Of a stretch of 64,000 nucleotides of DNA, positions 1 through 7,616 are shown in pieces (the stretch's first letter is position 1; each line of letters opens with the position of its first letter). The stretch spans positions 62,001 to 126,000 of the forward strand of contig NZ_QJVD01000011.1 in assembly GCF_003219815.1 (NCBI RefSeq), read 5' to 3'. The translations under genes were made by a program, and so were the position numbers. This stretch comes from Arthrobacter livingstonensis (GTDB taxonomy: Bacteria; Actinomycetota; Actinomycetes; Actinomycetales; Micrococcaceae). The notes under the pieces are model-generated. The model worked only from the letters and a program-made list of their open reading frames with translations. It had not been told where the DNA came from and did no database searches.

Positions 1-237
1 GTTGACCTGGTCGCCAACGCCATCGTGGTCATCAACATGTCCAGCGGGGAAACCCAGGTGGACATCGACCAGATTGAGGAACACTTCAAGTCCCGGGTCA
101 GGAACGTGCTGCGCATCCCGTATGACAAGCACCTGGCTGAAGGCTCGAGGGTTGAAGTGGCCAAGCTGCGGCCCGCGACCAGGCTGGCCGCGAAGCAATT
201 GGCGGCACTGGTCGTGACGGAGCTTCAGCGCTCCTAA
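1..237 (+). CDS. MinD/ParA-like P-loop ATPase, C-terminal part only
   Basis: Open from the first base of the window in frame 1 to a TAA at 235-237, giving the last 78 residues of a longer protein. The tail (NVLRIPYDKHLAEGSRVEV, then a TRLAAKQLAALV helix) resembles the C-terminus of MinD/ParA-like ATPases of actinobacteria. In these the IPYD..L..G segment follows the last ATPase strand. The nucleotide-binding motifs lie outside the window, so the family call rests on the tail and on neighbourhood: mycobacteria have an ArsA/MinD-like ATPase gene near the syntenic acyl-CoA ligase. It converges with the ligase gene 90 bases downstream. Confidence 0.6.
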   Translation, partial: VDLVANAIVVINMSSGETQVDIDQIEEHFKSRVRNVLRIPYDKHLAEGSRVEVAKLRPATRLAAKQLAALVVTELQRS

Positions 238-327
238 AGCCCCGAAAGGCACCGTCGTTCCCGCCTCGAGTGTCACTCCTCGGCGAGTTTCGAGATAACT
301 CTTGTCCGCCGCGGGGCGCTCTTGCCC

Positions 328-2142
328 TTATGCAGGCTTCCTGGCCGTGTAAATCTCTTCCACCACTGCGTCGAAATCCTTCAGGACCTGGGCGCGCTTG
401 ACCTTCAGGGACGGCGTCAGGTGGCCGGAGCCTTCCGTGAAGTCGGTATCGACAATGCGAAAGGACTTGATCGATTCGGCGTGGGAGACGGATCCGTTGG
501 CCTTGTCGACGGCACGCTGGACGGCGTCAAGGACGGCCGGTTCCTTCGCTGCCTGGGCCACCGTGATGCCCTCGGGCAGGCCGTGGTGCCGGCCCCACTG
601 CGGCAGTGCTTCCTCATCCAAGGTGACAATGGCGGCGATGAACGGGCGGTTGTCGCCGAGGACCAGGCATTGGGAGACGATGGCGTCGGCACGGATCTGG
701 TCCTCCAGCAGCGCGGGAACCACGTTCTTGCCGCCGGCCGTGACGATGATTTCCTTTTTCCGGCCGGTGATCTTCAGGAAGCCCTGGTCGTCGAGCTCGC
801 CAATGTCCCCGGTGCGGAACCAGCCGTCCACAAAGGCTTCCTCGGTGAGGTCGTCGCGGCCAAAGTAGCCCTTCATGACGCACACGCCCTGGGCGAGGAT
901 CTCGCCGTCGTCGGCAATCCTGACCGCGTTGCCCGGCAGCGGGGCGCCCACGGTGCCAATCTTAATGCGCTCGGGGCGGTTGACGGTGATCGGGGCCGTG
1001 GTCTCTGTCAGTCCGTAGCCCTCCAGGATCTGCAGGCCGATGCCCTGGAAGAAGTGGCCCAGTCGTTCGCCCAGCGGGCCTCCGCCGGAGACGGCGTGGC
1101 GGACGTTGCCGCCCATGGCCGCACGGAGCTTCCCATAGACCAGCCTGTCGAACAGGGCATGCTTGGCCTTGAGCACCATCGGCACCCTGCCCCCCTGGCT
1201 GGCCCGGGAAAAGTCGATGGCTGTCTGGGCGGCCGCCGCAAAGATCTTGCCCTTGCCGTCGCCTTCGGCCTTGAGTGCGGCGGAGTTGTACACCTTTTCA
1301 AAGACCCGCGGCACGGCCAGGATGAACGTGGGCTTAAAGCTTTGCAGGTCCGGGAGAAGGTTCTTGATGTCGGGGGTGTGCCCCACCTTGGCGCCGCCGG
1401 CGATTGCCAGCACGGAAATGTAACGTGCGAAAACGTGGGCCAGCGGCAGGAACATGATGGTTTGCGAGCCCGGTGCAACCACGCTGCTCCCGAGCACTGC
1501 AAGTGCGTTTTCGCTCAGTTCCACGAAGTTGTGGTGCGTGAGCATGCAGCCCTTGGGGCGGCCGGTAGTGCCGGAGGTGTAGATGATGGTGGCGACGTCG
1601 TCGAGGCCGTTGGAGGTGCGATGGACCTCCAGGACGTCGTCGGCCACGTCGCGGCCGGCGTCGCGCAGGGCGTCCAGACCGTCGCCGTCCATCTGCCATA
1701 CGTCCTTGAGCGTTGTCAGGCCCTCGTTCTGGGCGGCCTGGCGGATCACATTTTCATGGGCGGCCGTTTCGGCAATGACGGCCACCGCCTGGGAATCGCC
1801 CAGGTTCCAGGCCACCTGCGACGGAGAGGAGGTCTCGTAGATCGGCACGGATACGGCGCCGGCAAACCAGATGGCAAAATCGACCAGCGACCACTCATAG
1901 CGGGTGCGGGCCATGATGCCCACGCGGTCGCCCACCTGGATGCCGGAGGCGATCAGGCCCTTGGCGATGGCGCAGACGTCGGCATGGAACTCCTTGGCCG
2001 AAATGTCAACCCAGACGTTGTCCGCGTTGCGGCGCGAGAACAAGGGGGGATTTGTCTCCAGCCGTGCCTGGCGCAACACAAAGTCTGTGGTGTTCATGGT
2101 CCGGGGGCTGACCACCTGGGCCGGAACGGTAATCTCGCGCAC
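328..2142 (-). CDS. Long-chain acyl-CoA ligase (AMP-dependent synthetase)
   Basis: Adenylate-forming enzyme that activates fatty acids with ATP and CoA, probably at the cytoplasmic membrane. The AMP-binding signature YTSGTTGRPKG sits near residue 190, the YGLTETTAP motif near 375, and the hinge and lysine region TGDIGELDDQGFLKITGRKK near 445. About 604 residues, typical of FadD15-like ligases. I chose the GTG at 2142 because AAGGAG lies 7 nt upstream; an in-frame ATG at 2172 has only a weak site. The position near plsC, aroG and the PASTA kinase resembles the mycobacterial fadD15 neighbourhood. Substrate chain length cannot be read from sequence. Confidence 0.9.
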   Translation of the reverse strand: MREITVPAQVVSPRTMNTTDFVLRQARLETNPPLFSRRNADNVWVDISAKEFHADVCAIAKGLIASGIQVGDRVGIMARTRYEWSLVDFAIWFAGAVSVPIYETSSPSQVAWNLGDSQAVAVIAETAAHENVIRQAAQNEGLTTLKDVWQMDGDGLDALRDAGRDVADDVLEVHRTSNGLDDVATIIYTSGTTGRPKGCMLTHHNFVELSENALAVLGSSVVAPGSQTIMFLPLAHVFARYISVLAIAGGAKVGHTPDIKNLLPDLQSFKPTFILAVPRVFEKVYNSAALKAEGDGKGKIFAAAAQTAIDFSRASQGGRVPMVLKAKHALFDRLVYGKLRAAMGGNVRHAVSGGGPLGERLGHFFQGIGLQILEGYGLTETTAPITVNRPERIKIGTVGAPLPGNAVRIADDGEILAQGVCVMKGYFGRDDLTEEAFVDGWFRTGDIGELDDQGFLKITGRKKEIIVTAGGKNVVPALLEDQIRADAIVSQCLVLGDNRPFIAAIVTLDEEALPQWGRHHGLPEGITVAQAAKEPAVLDAVQRAVDKANGSVSHAESIKSFRIVDTDFTEGSGHLTPSLKVKRAQVLKDFDAVVEEIYTARKPA

Positions 2143-2304
2143 TTTGGCTCCTTCGATATGACAGTCAAGCATGGCTTGGCCTTACTCTATCCGGCGCACG
2201 CTGCAGTCAGACGGACCGAATAAGTTACTCACCAGTAACATTATGTCGTTTGGATCACACATTCAATTCGGCGGTGCCGCTGCCGGGGTGGCTAGAATCG
2301 TGGA

Positions 2305-3372
2305 ATGCAACAACCTCGCCCCGTCTTCAGCCCAACCCTGCGATTTCCGGGACGGGCGGCCGTCGGCGGCAGCTTGGCGCTGGGCATAGACATTGGTGGG
2401 ACGAAAGTCGCCGCCGGCGTGGTGGACGGCCTGGGCAACATCCGCGAGGAACTTCGGCGGGACACGCCAGGGCGGGATCCGCGCGCCGTCGAAGCCGTGA
2501 TCGTTGAACTGGTGCGCGAACTTGGGTCCCGGCACGAGCTGCGGAGTGTGGGCATCGGGGCCGCCGGATGGATGGACCTCGACGGCGGCACCGTCGTGTT
2601 CAGCCCGCACCTGGCCTGGCGCAACGAGCCCTTGCGCAAAAACCTGGAATCCCTGCTGTACCGCCCGGTCACGCTGGCGAACGACGCCGACGCCGCCGCA
2701 TGGGCCGAATGGCGCTTTGGGGCCGGACGCGGCCACGACCGGCTGGTCTGCCTGACACTGGGCACTGGGATCGGTGGTGCGCTGGTGGTGGACGGGCGCG
2801 TTGAACGCGGCAGCTTTGGCATGGCGGGGGAATTCGGGCACCAGATCATCATGCCCGGCGGGCACCGCTGTGAGTGTGGCAACCGCGGCTGCTGGGAACA
2901 GTACGCCTCGGGCAACGCGCTGGGCAGGGAAGCACGGGAGCTGGCCCGGGCAAAGTCGCCCATGGCCACCGAACTGCTGGCCGCCGTCAATGGCCAGGCG
3001 GAAGACATCACAGGCTCAGTGGTGACGGAACTGGCACTGGCCGGCGAGGCTACCTCGAGGGAACTCGTGGAGGAAGTGGGGGACTGGCTGGGACTGGGCA
3101 TCGCCAATCTTGCGGCAGCCCTGGACCCGGCCCTGTTCGTTATTGGCGGCGGACTTTCCGCGGCGGGGGACCTGCTTCTGGCCCCGACCCGTCGGGCATA
3201 CGCCAAAAACCTGACCGGCCGGGGATTCCGCCAGGAGGCCTACATTGTGGGAGCCGAGCTGGGACCGGCGGCCGGGCTGATCGGTGCCGCGGACCTCTCC
3301 CGGGTCCGCCGGTCCCACCGGCTCGGCGTCCGGCGCGGCCGAAGGGGCCGCGACGGCAGGGCCCGCGGCTAG
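2305..3372 (+). CDS. glk: ROK-family sugar kinase, probable ATP glucokinase
   Basis: Predicted to phosphorylate glucose to glucose-6-phosphate in the cytosol. The N-terminal phosphate-binding motif LGIDIGGTKVAAGVVDG is followed by catalytic LANDADAAAWAEW, the LGTGIGGALVVDG loop and the ROK zinc motif CECGNRGCWEQYASG. About 355 residues. The C-terminus ends in an Arg-rich tail (RVRRSHRLGVRRGRRGRDGR) beyond the usual ROK fold. The ATG at 2305 has no good ribosome binding site, so a slightly later start is possible. ROK members also include repressors, but no N-terminal HTH is present here. A separate polyphosphate glucokinase is encoded at 46.6-47.4 kb, so the strain may have two routes to glucose-6-phosphate. 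Confidence 0.85.
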   Translation: MQQPRPVFSPTLRFPGRAAVGGSLALGIDIGGTKVAAGVVDGLGNIREELRRDTPGRDPRAVEAVIVELVRELGSRHELRSVGIGAAGWMDLDGGTVVFSPHLAWRNEPLRKNLESLLYRPVTLANDADAAAWAEWRFGAGRGHDRLVCLTLGTGIGGALVVDGRVERGSFGMAGEFGHQIIMPGGHRCECGNRGCWEQYASGNALGREARELARAKSPMATELLAAVNGQAEDITGSVVTELALAGEATSRELVEEVGDWLGLGIANLAAALDPALFVIGGGLSAAGDLLLAPTRRAYAKNLTGRGFRQEAYIVGAELGPAAGLIGAADLSRVRRSHRLGVRRGRRGRDGRARG

Positions 3373-3408
3373 GCGCAACGAAAAAGTGCAGGCAGGTGGG
3401 AGAGCGGC

Positions 3409-3987
3409 CTAAACCACGGCGCCGTCGCCGCTGTCGTGGTCGCGGTTGTTCGGCAGCCGGTAGATCAGGTAGCCCGTGCCGGCCAGGAAGGCAGCTATGA
3501 CCCCGATGACGCCAAGCAGCGGCATGCCGCGCCAGAAGATTGCGGCGAGCACCAGAAAAATGGGCCCGCCGGCTGCCCCGATCCAAGAGAGCATGATGGC
3601 TGGATTGGCGCCGGCCAGGCTGGGCAGGTCCTCCGGGACAAATACCTCATCGAGGTCCTCGTCGTCGTAGTCCCTGGGTCCCGTGGCCGCGGAGCCGCCA
3701 GCGCCCGTGGCCCGGGTGTAGTCGGCTTCTTCCGGTGCAGCCGCACTCTGCTGGCGCCACACCCCCAGGGGATCGAAGTCGTCGACGCCCTGGGCGGCAC
3801 GGCCGTCCCCTCGGCCGGCCCCTTCCACTGGAGCACCGCCGTCGGAGGTGCCGCTGCCGGGCGGGCTGTCCATGAAGCTGTCGCCCGGTTCCTCGAGCCG
3901 GGCCACCAGGTCGAGCCAGACGGCCTCATCGCCGTCGTTTCCCCCTGTGCTGGGCGTGTCGTGTCCGTGGTCAGATTGCACCTGCAT
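3409..3987 (-). CDS. Acidic two-TM membrane protein of unknown function
   Basis: I do not recognise a named family. The 192-residue protein has an acidic, Gly/Asp-rich and probably disordered N-terminal half. Two hydrophobic segments follow near residues 130-150 (SWIGAAGGPIFLVLAAIFW) and 156-176 (LLGVIGVIAAFLAGTGYLIY), then a short charged tail. The topology suggests a cytoplasmic N-terminal arm on a small membrane anchor. The start overlaps the end of the upstream alpha/beta hydrolase gene by 17 bases, so the two are very likely co-transcribed and translationally coupled. Function is unknown. Confidence 0.75.
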   Translation of the reverse strand: MQVQSDHGHDTPSTGGNDGDEAVWLDLVARLEEPGDSFMDSPPGSGTSDGGAPVEGAGRGDGRAAQGVDDFDPLGVWRQQSAAAPEEADYTRATGAGGSAATGPRDYDDEDLDEVFVPEDLPSLAGANPAIMLSWIGAAGGPIFLVLAAIFWRGMPLLGVIGVIAAFLAGTGYLIYRLPNNRDHDSGDGAVV

Positions 3988-4720
3988 GCCTCCGGAAGAA
4001 GTCGCTGGACTGGGAAAAAATCTGCTGTGCGTCGTTGTCCAGCGTGGCCACGTGGTAGCTGTTGGACAGCGACACCACAGTGAACTCCTGTGAGCCGAGA
4101 CCGGCCCTCAGCGCATCCATGCTCGATTCGGGCACCACGTGGTCCACGGTGGAGCGGAAGACCAGGGCCGGGGCCGTGACGCGGGGCAGCAGCGGGATGG
4201 TGTCGGTGAACAGCTTGGACAGCTCATGGACGGCGGCCACGGGTGTGCGCGAATAGGCGCCCTCGGTGATGCCCGGCGCCTTGATGTCGTCCCCTATGGC
4301 CGAGACGCTTTTGAGCACGTGCTTCAACAGGCCCGAATACCGGGCCCGGCGGTCGCTGAACGTCAGGCCGGGGTTGACGAGGGCGATTCCGGCCACTGCG
4401 TGCTTGGCCGCCACCCGCAAGGCGAGGGCACCGCCCATGGACAGGCCTGCCACAAAGACGGTGTCACAGCGGGAGGAGAGCTCCAGGTAGGCGGCCTCAA
4501 AGTCGCGGTACCAGTGCTCCCACGGGGTCCGGGAAAGATCCTGCCACGTCGTTCCGTGGCCGGCCAGCAGCGGCATGTTGACGGCGAAACCGGCGTCGGC
4601 CAGAAATTCCGACCAGGGCCGCATGCTGACGGGGGAGCCGGTGAATCCGTGGCTGACCGCCACACCGACCCGTGCCAAACTGCCGTGCCCGCCGGAGCGG
4701 AACGATTGCGCGGTCGCCAT
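3971..4720 (-). CDS. Alpha/beta hydrolase, carboxylesterase/lipase type
   Basis: Serine hydrolase of about 249 residues. It has the oxyanion region VSHGFTGSPVSMRPW near residue 20, a lid-like segment with LLAGHGTTWQDL, the nucleophile elbow GLSMGG near residue 91, a C-terminal Asp in RSTVDHVVP and a His in SNSYHVATLD. This layout matches monoacylglycerol lipase/carboxylesterase EstD-like proteins; the substrate is not predictable. The ATG at 4720 (MATAQSF) is preferred because it sits immediately before the conserved fold. The frame stays open to an ATG at 4777. It is divergent from the acyltransferase gene and overlaps the downstream membrane-protein gene. Confidence 0.87.
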   Translation of the reverse strand: MATAQSFRSGGHGSLARVGVAVSHGFTGSPVSMRPWSEFLADAGFAVNMPLLAGHGTTWQDLSRTPWEHWYRDFEAAYLELSSRCDTVFVAGLSMGGALALRVAAKHAVAGIALVNPGLTFSDRRARYSGLLKHVLKSVSAIGDDIKAPGITEGAYSRTPVAAVHELSKLFTDTIPLLPRVTAPALVFRSTVDHVVPESSMDALRAGLGSQEFTVVSLSNSYHVATLDNDAQQIFSQSSDFFRRHAGAI

Positions 4721-4905
4721 GGGGCCTCCATAAGTCAGGTGCCATGAGTATATGCACCAATCCGGCGCCCACACCAAAGGCGCAGTGCACCGACGTAACG
4801 ACCCGGGGTGCCTCTCTTACTAGACTACTGTTGTTACGTTCGATGCGGGTGAAAGCATTGATCACCCCTGGCTGCAAACCGGCCGCGCCGGAGAGGAACT
4901 TTACA

Positions 4906-6018
4906 GTGATTTATTGGGTGCTCAAGAAGATCTTCCTCGGACCGGTCCTCAAAGTCCTGTTCCGCCCTTGGACGAAGGGCCTGGATAACATCCCCCTGGA
5001 CGGCCCGGCCGTGCTGGCCAGCAACCACCTTTCCTTTTCGGACTCCATCTTCATGCCGTTGATGGTGCCGCGCCCCGTCGTGTTTTTGGCCAAGAGTGAT
5101 TACTTCACCGGACGCGGCCTCAAGGGGCGGCTCACGGCCGCTTTCTTCAAGCTGACCAACCAGCTGCCCATGGACCGTTCGGGCGGCTCCGCGTCCGCCA
5201 ATTCCCTGCAGACCGGCGTCGAGGTGCTCAACGGCGGCGGCCTGCTGGGCATTTATCCGGAAGGCACGCGCAGCCCCGACGGCCGGCTGTACCGGGGCAA
5301 GGTGGGTGTAGCCAAACTGATCCTCACCGCCAACGTGCCAGTGATTCCTGTGGCAATGATTGGCACGGACAAGGTCCAGCCCATCGGCCGGCGCATCCCC
5401 AACATACGCCGCCTGGGCGTCATCTTTGGCGAGCCCATGGACTTCAGCCGCTACCAGGGCCTGCACGACGACCGGTTCGTGCAGCGCTCGGTGACCGACG
5501 AAATCATGTACGAGCTCATGCGTCTCTCCGGGCAGGAGTATGTTGACTCCTACGCCGGCACGGTCAAGGACAGGATCGCTGCTGAGAAGGCGGCTAAGTC
5601 AGCAGGCGTTAAAGCCGGCGTCGGGAAACCCGCGGCCGCGAAGACCGAGGAAGTCGCCAAGGGTGCCGTACCGGCCAAAAAGGCCGGCGACGCCGTGCGG
5701 ATTGATCCGTCCACCACCGTGGCACCGGGCACCGTCACCGTGATTGGTGCCAAGGTGGAGCCGAAGGTTCCCTTCCTCCGGGCCGAGGACGACCTCCAGG
5801 ATCCGTTCCATGGCGGCAGTGTTTCGGGCGGCGGGGTTGCCGTTAAGGACGGCGGCGAGCCGGGCAATGGCACCGTCCGCGAACCGGGCCCGGATGCCGC
5901 TGGCACCGAAGCAACAGACGTCGAGGCGGCCGGTGAACCCACGAAAGCAATGGGCACGAAGGCAACGGGCGCAAAAGCAGCCGGCAGCGCAACGCCGCCG
6001 GACAAGGCACAGCCGTAA
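4906..6018 (+). CDS. plsC: 1-acyl-sn-glycerol-3-phosphate acyltransferase with long tail
   Basis: Transfers an acyl chain to lysophosphatidate in phospholipid synthesis at the inner membrane. The catalytic NHLSFSD (HX4D) motif is near residue 44 and the substrate motif YPEGTRSPDG near residue 118. The GTG at 4906 is chosen because GGAGAGG lies about 8 nt upstream and the family-typical WVLKKIFLGPVLK helix follows at once. The acyltransferase domain ends near residue 225. About 140 further residues rich in Ala, Lys, Gly, Thr and Glu form a low-complexity extension that the minimal family lacks. Synteny with mycobacterial Rv2182c supports the call. Confidence 0.9.
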   Translation: MIYWVLKKIFLGPVLKVLFRPWTKGLDNIPLDGPAVLASNHLSFSDSIFMPLMVPRPVVFLAKSDYFTGRGLKGRLTAAFFKLTNQLPMDRSGGSASANSLQTGVEVLNGGGLLGIYPEGTRSPDGRLYRGKVGVAKLILTANVPVIPVAMIGTDKVQPIGRRIPNIRRLGVIFGEPMDFSRYQGLHDDRFVQRSVTDEIMYELMRLSGQEYVDSYAGTVKDRIAAEKAAKSAGVKAGVGKPAAAKTEEVAKGAVPAKKAGDAVRIDPSTTVAPGTVTVIGAKVEPKVPFLRAEDDLQDPFHGGSVSGGGVAVKDGGEPGNGTVREPGPDAAGTEATDVEAAGEPTKAMGTKATGAKAAGSATPPDKAQP

Positions 6019-6185
6019 CTTCCAGGCACGGCAATCCATTGAGGGGCATCCGATCCGTCCCGGCGCAGGGTGGGCCGTCAGCATTGAGGCACGCTCCGGC
6101 GTCGTGCTTCCCCTGGAGGCGGGCCCCCGATCTCATGACGTGGACGCGTTCCCGGACCGGCGGCGACGGGGGATAGTCTTGAGGG

Positions 6186-7583
6186 GTGACTGACCTAACT
6201 TTTCCAGCAACACCCGCACCCGCAGCCGGCCCTTCCGTCCCCGGTGCCGCTTTTTATCCCGGCCTCGACGACTGGCGCGAACTGCCCATCGCCCAGCAGC
6301 CCACTTGGTCCGATCCGGACGTTTTCTCCTCCAGCGTCAAGGAACTGTCGGCCCTGCCGCCGCTTGTCTTTGCCGGCGAGGTGGATGTGCTGCGCTCCCG
6401 CCTGGCACAGGCTGCCCAGGGCAAGGCGTTCCTGTTGCAGGGCGGCGATTGCGCCGAGACGTTCGAGGCGGCGACGGCGGACAGGATCAGTGCCCGCGTC
6501 AAGACCATCCTGCAGATGGCGGTGGTGCTCACCTACGGCGCGCAGCTGCCGGTGATCAAGATGGGGCGCATGGCCGGTCAGTTCGCGAAGCCGCGTTCCT
6601 CGAACGACGAAACCCGCGACGGCGTTACCCTGCCGGCCTACCGCGGCGACATCGTGAACGGCTTTGAATTCACACCGGAGTCGCGCAAGCACGACGCATC
6701 CCGCATGCTCAGGGCGTACCACACCTCGGCGTCGACGCTGAACCTGATTCGCGCGTTCACGCAGGGCGGCTTCGCGGACCTCCGTCTGGTGCACGAGTGG
6801 AACCGCGGCTTTACCTCGAACCCGGCGCACAGCCGCTACGAAAAGCTGGCCAAGGACATCGACCGGGCCATCAAGTTCATGGCCTCCTGCGGTGCCGATT
6901 TCGAGGCGCTGAAGACCGTTGAGTTCTTCGCCAGCCACGAGGCACTGTTGCTGGACTACGAGCGCGCATTGACCCGCATCGATTCCCGCACGGGAACGCC
7001 GTATGACACCTCCGCGCACTTCCTGTGGATCGGCGAACGCACCCGCGACCTCGACCAGGCACATGTGGACTTCCTCTCCCGTGTTCGCAACCCGATCGGT
7101 GTCAAGCTCGGCCCCACCACGTCCCCGGACGACGCGCTGCGCCTGATCGAGAAGCTGGACCCGAACCGCGAGCCCGGCCGCCTCACCTTCATTACGCGCA
7201 TGGGCGCCTCCAACATCCGTGAGAAGCTGCCGAACCTGGTGGAGAAGGTCACGGCCTCCGGAGCGCAGGTGTTGTGGGTGACCGACCCCATGCACGGCAA
7301 CACCGTCACCTCGCCCAACGGCTACAAGACCCGCAACTTCGACGACGTCATCGACGAGGTCCGCGGCTTCTTCGAGGTCCACCAGGGCCTCGGCACGTTC
7401 CCGGGCGGCCTGCACGTGGAAATGACCGGCGACGACGTTGCCGAGTGCCTGGGCGGCGCGGACCCCGTCGACCAGGAAGCGTTCCTGACCGGCTACGAGT
7501 CCGTGTGCGACCCCCGCCTGAACCACAAGCAGTCCCTGGAAATGGCGTTCCTCGTCGCCGGGGCGCTGGGCCAGAACAAGTAG
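6186..7583 (+). CDS. aroG: Class II 3-deoxy-7-phosphoheptulonate (DAHP) synthase
   Basis: First enzyme of the shikimate pathway: phosphoenolpyruvate plus erythrose-4-phosphate gives DAHP, in the cytosol. The 465-residue protein shows family motifs LLQGGDCAETF, KMGRMAGQFAKPRS, the WIGERTR segment, GVKLGPTTSPDD and DPMHGNT with the metal-binding His. These are diagnostic of the plant/mycobacterial type II enzyme rather than the E. coli type I. Translation probably starts at the GTG at 6186, just after a GAGGG stretch. In mycobacteria the same gene also lies between an acyltransferase gene and the pknL locus. Feedback control by aromatic amino acids is typical of the family but cannot be read from the sequence. 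Confidence 0.95.
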   Translation: MTDLTFPATPAPAAGPSVPGAAFYPGLDDWRELPIAQQPTWSDPDVFSSSVKELSALPPLVFAGEVDVLRSRLAQAAQGKAFLLQGGDCAETFEAATADRISARVKTILQMAVVLTYGAQLPVIKMGRMAGQFAKPRSSNDETRDGVTLPAYRGDIVNGFEFTPESRKHDASRMLRAYHTSASTLNLIRAFTQGGFADLRLVHEWNRGFTSNPAHSRYEKLAKDIDRAIKFMASCGADFEALKTVEFFASHEALLLDYERALTRIDSRTGTPYDTSAHFLWIGERTRDLDQAHVDFLSRVRNPIGVKLGPTTSPDDALRLIEKLDPNREPGRLTFITRMGASNIREKLPNLVEKVTASGAQVLWVTDPMHGNTVTSPNGYKTRNFDDVIDEVRGFFEVHQGLGTFPGGLHVEMTGDDVAECLGGADPVDQEAFLTGYESVCDPRLNHKQSLEMAFLVAGALGQNK

Positions 7584-7616
7584 TACCCGGCGGTCCGGCG
7601 GCCGGAGAAGACCCGG

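Noticed and set aside
322-2223. Long plus-strand frame opposite the acyl-CoA ligase
   Set aside because: It mirrors the ligase codons; its product is low-complexity with no domain, as expected for antisense frames in high-GC DNA.
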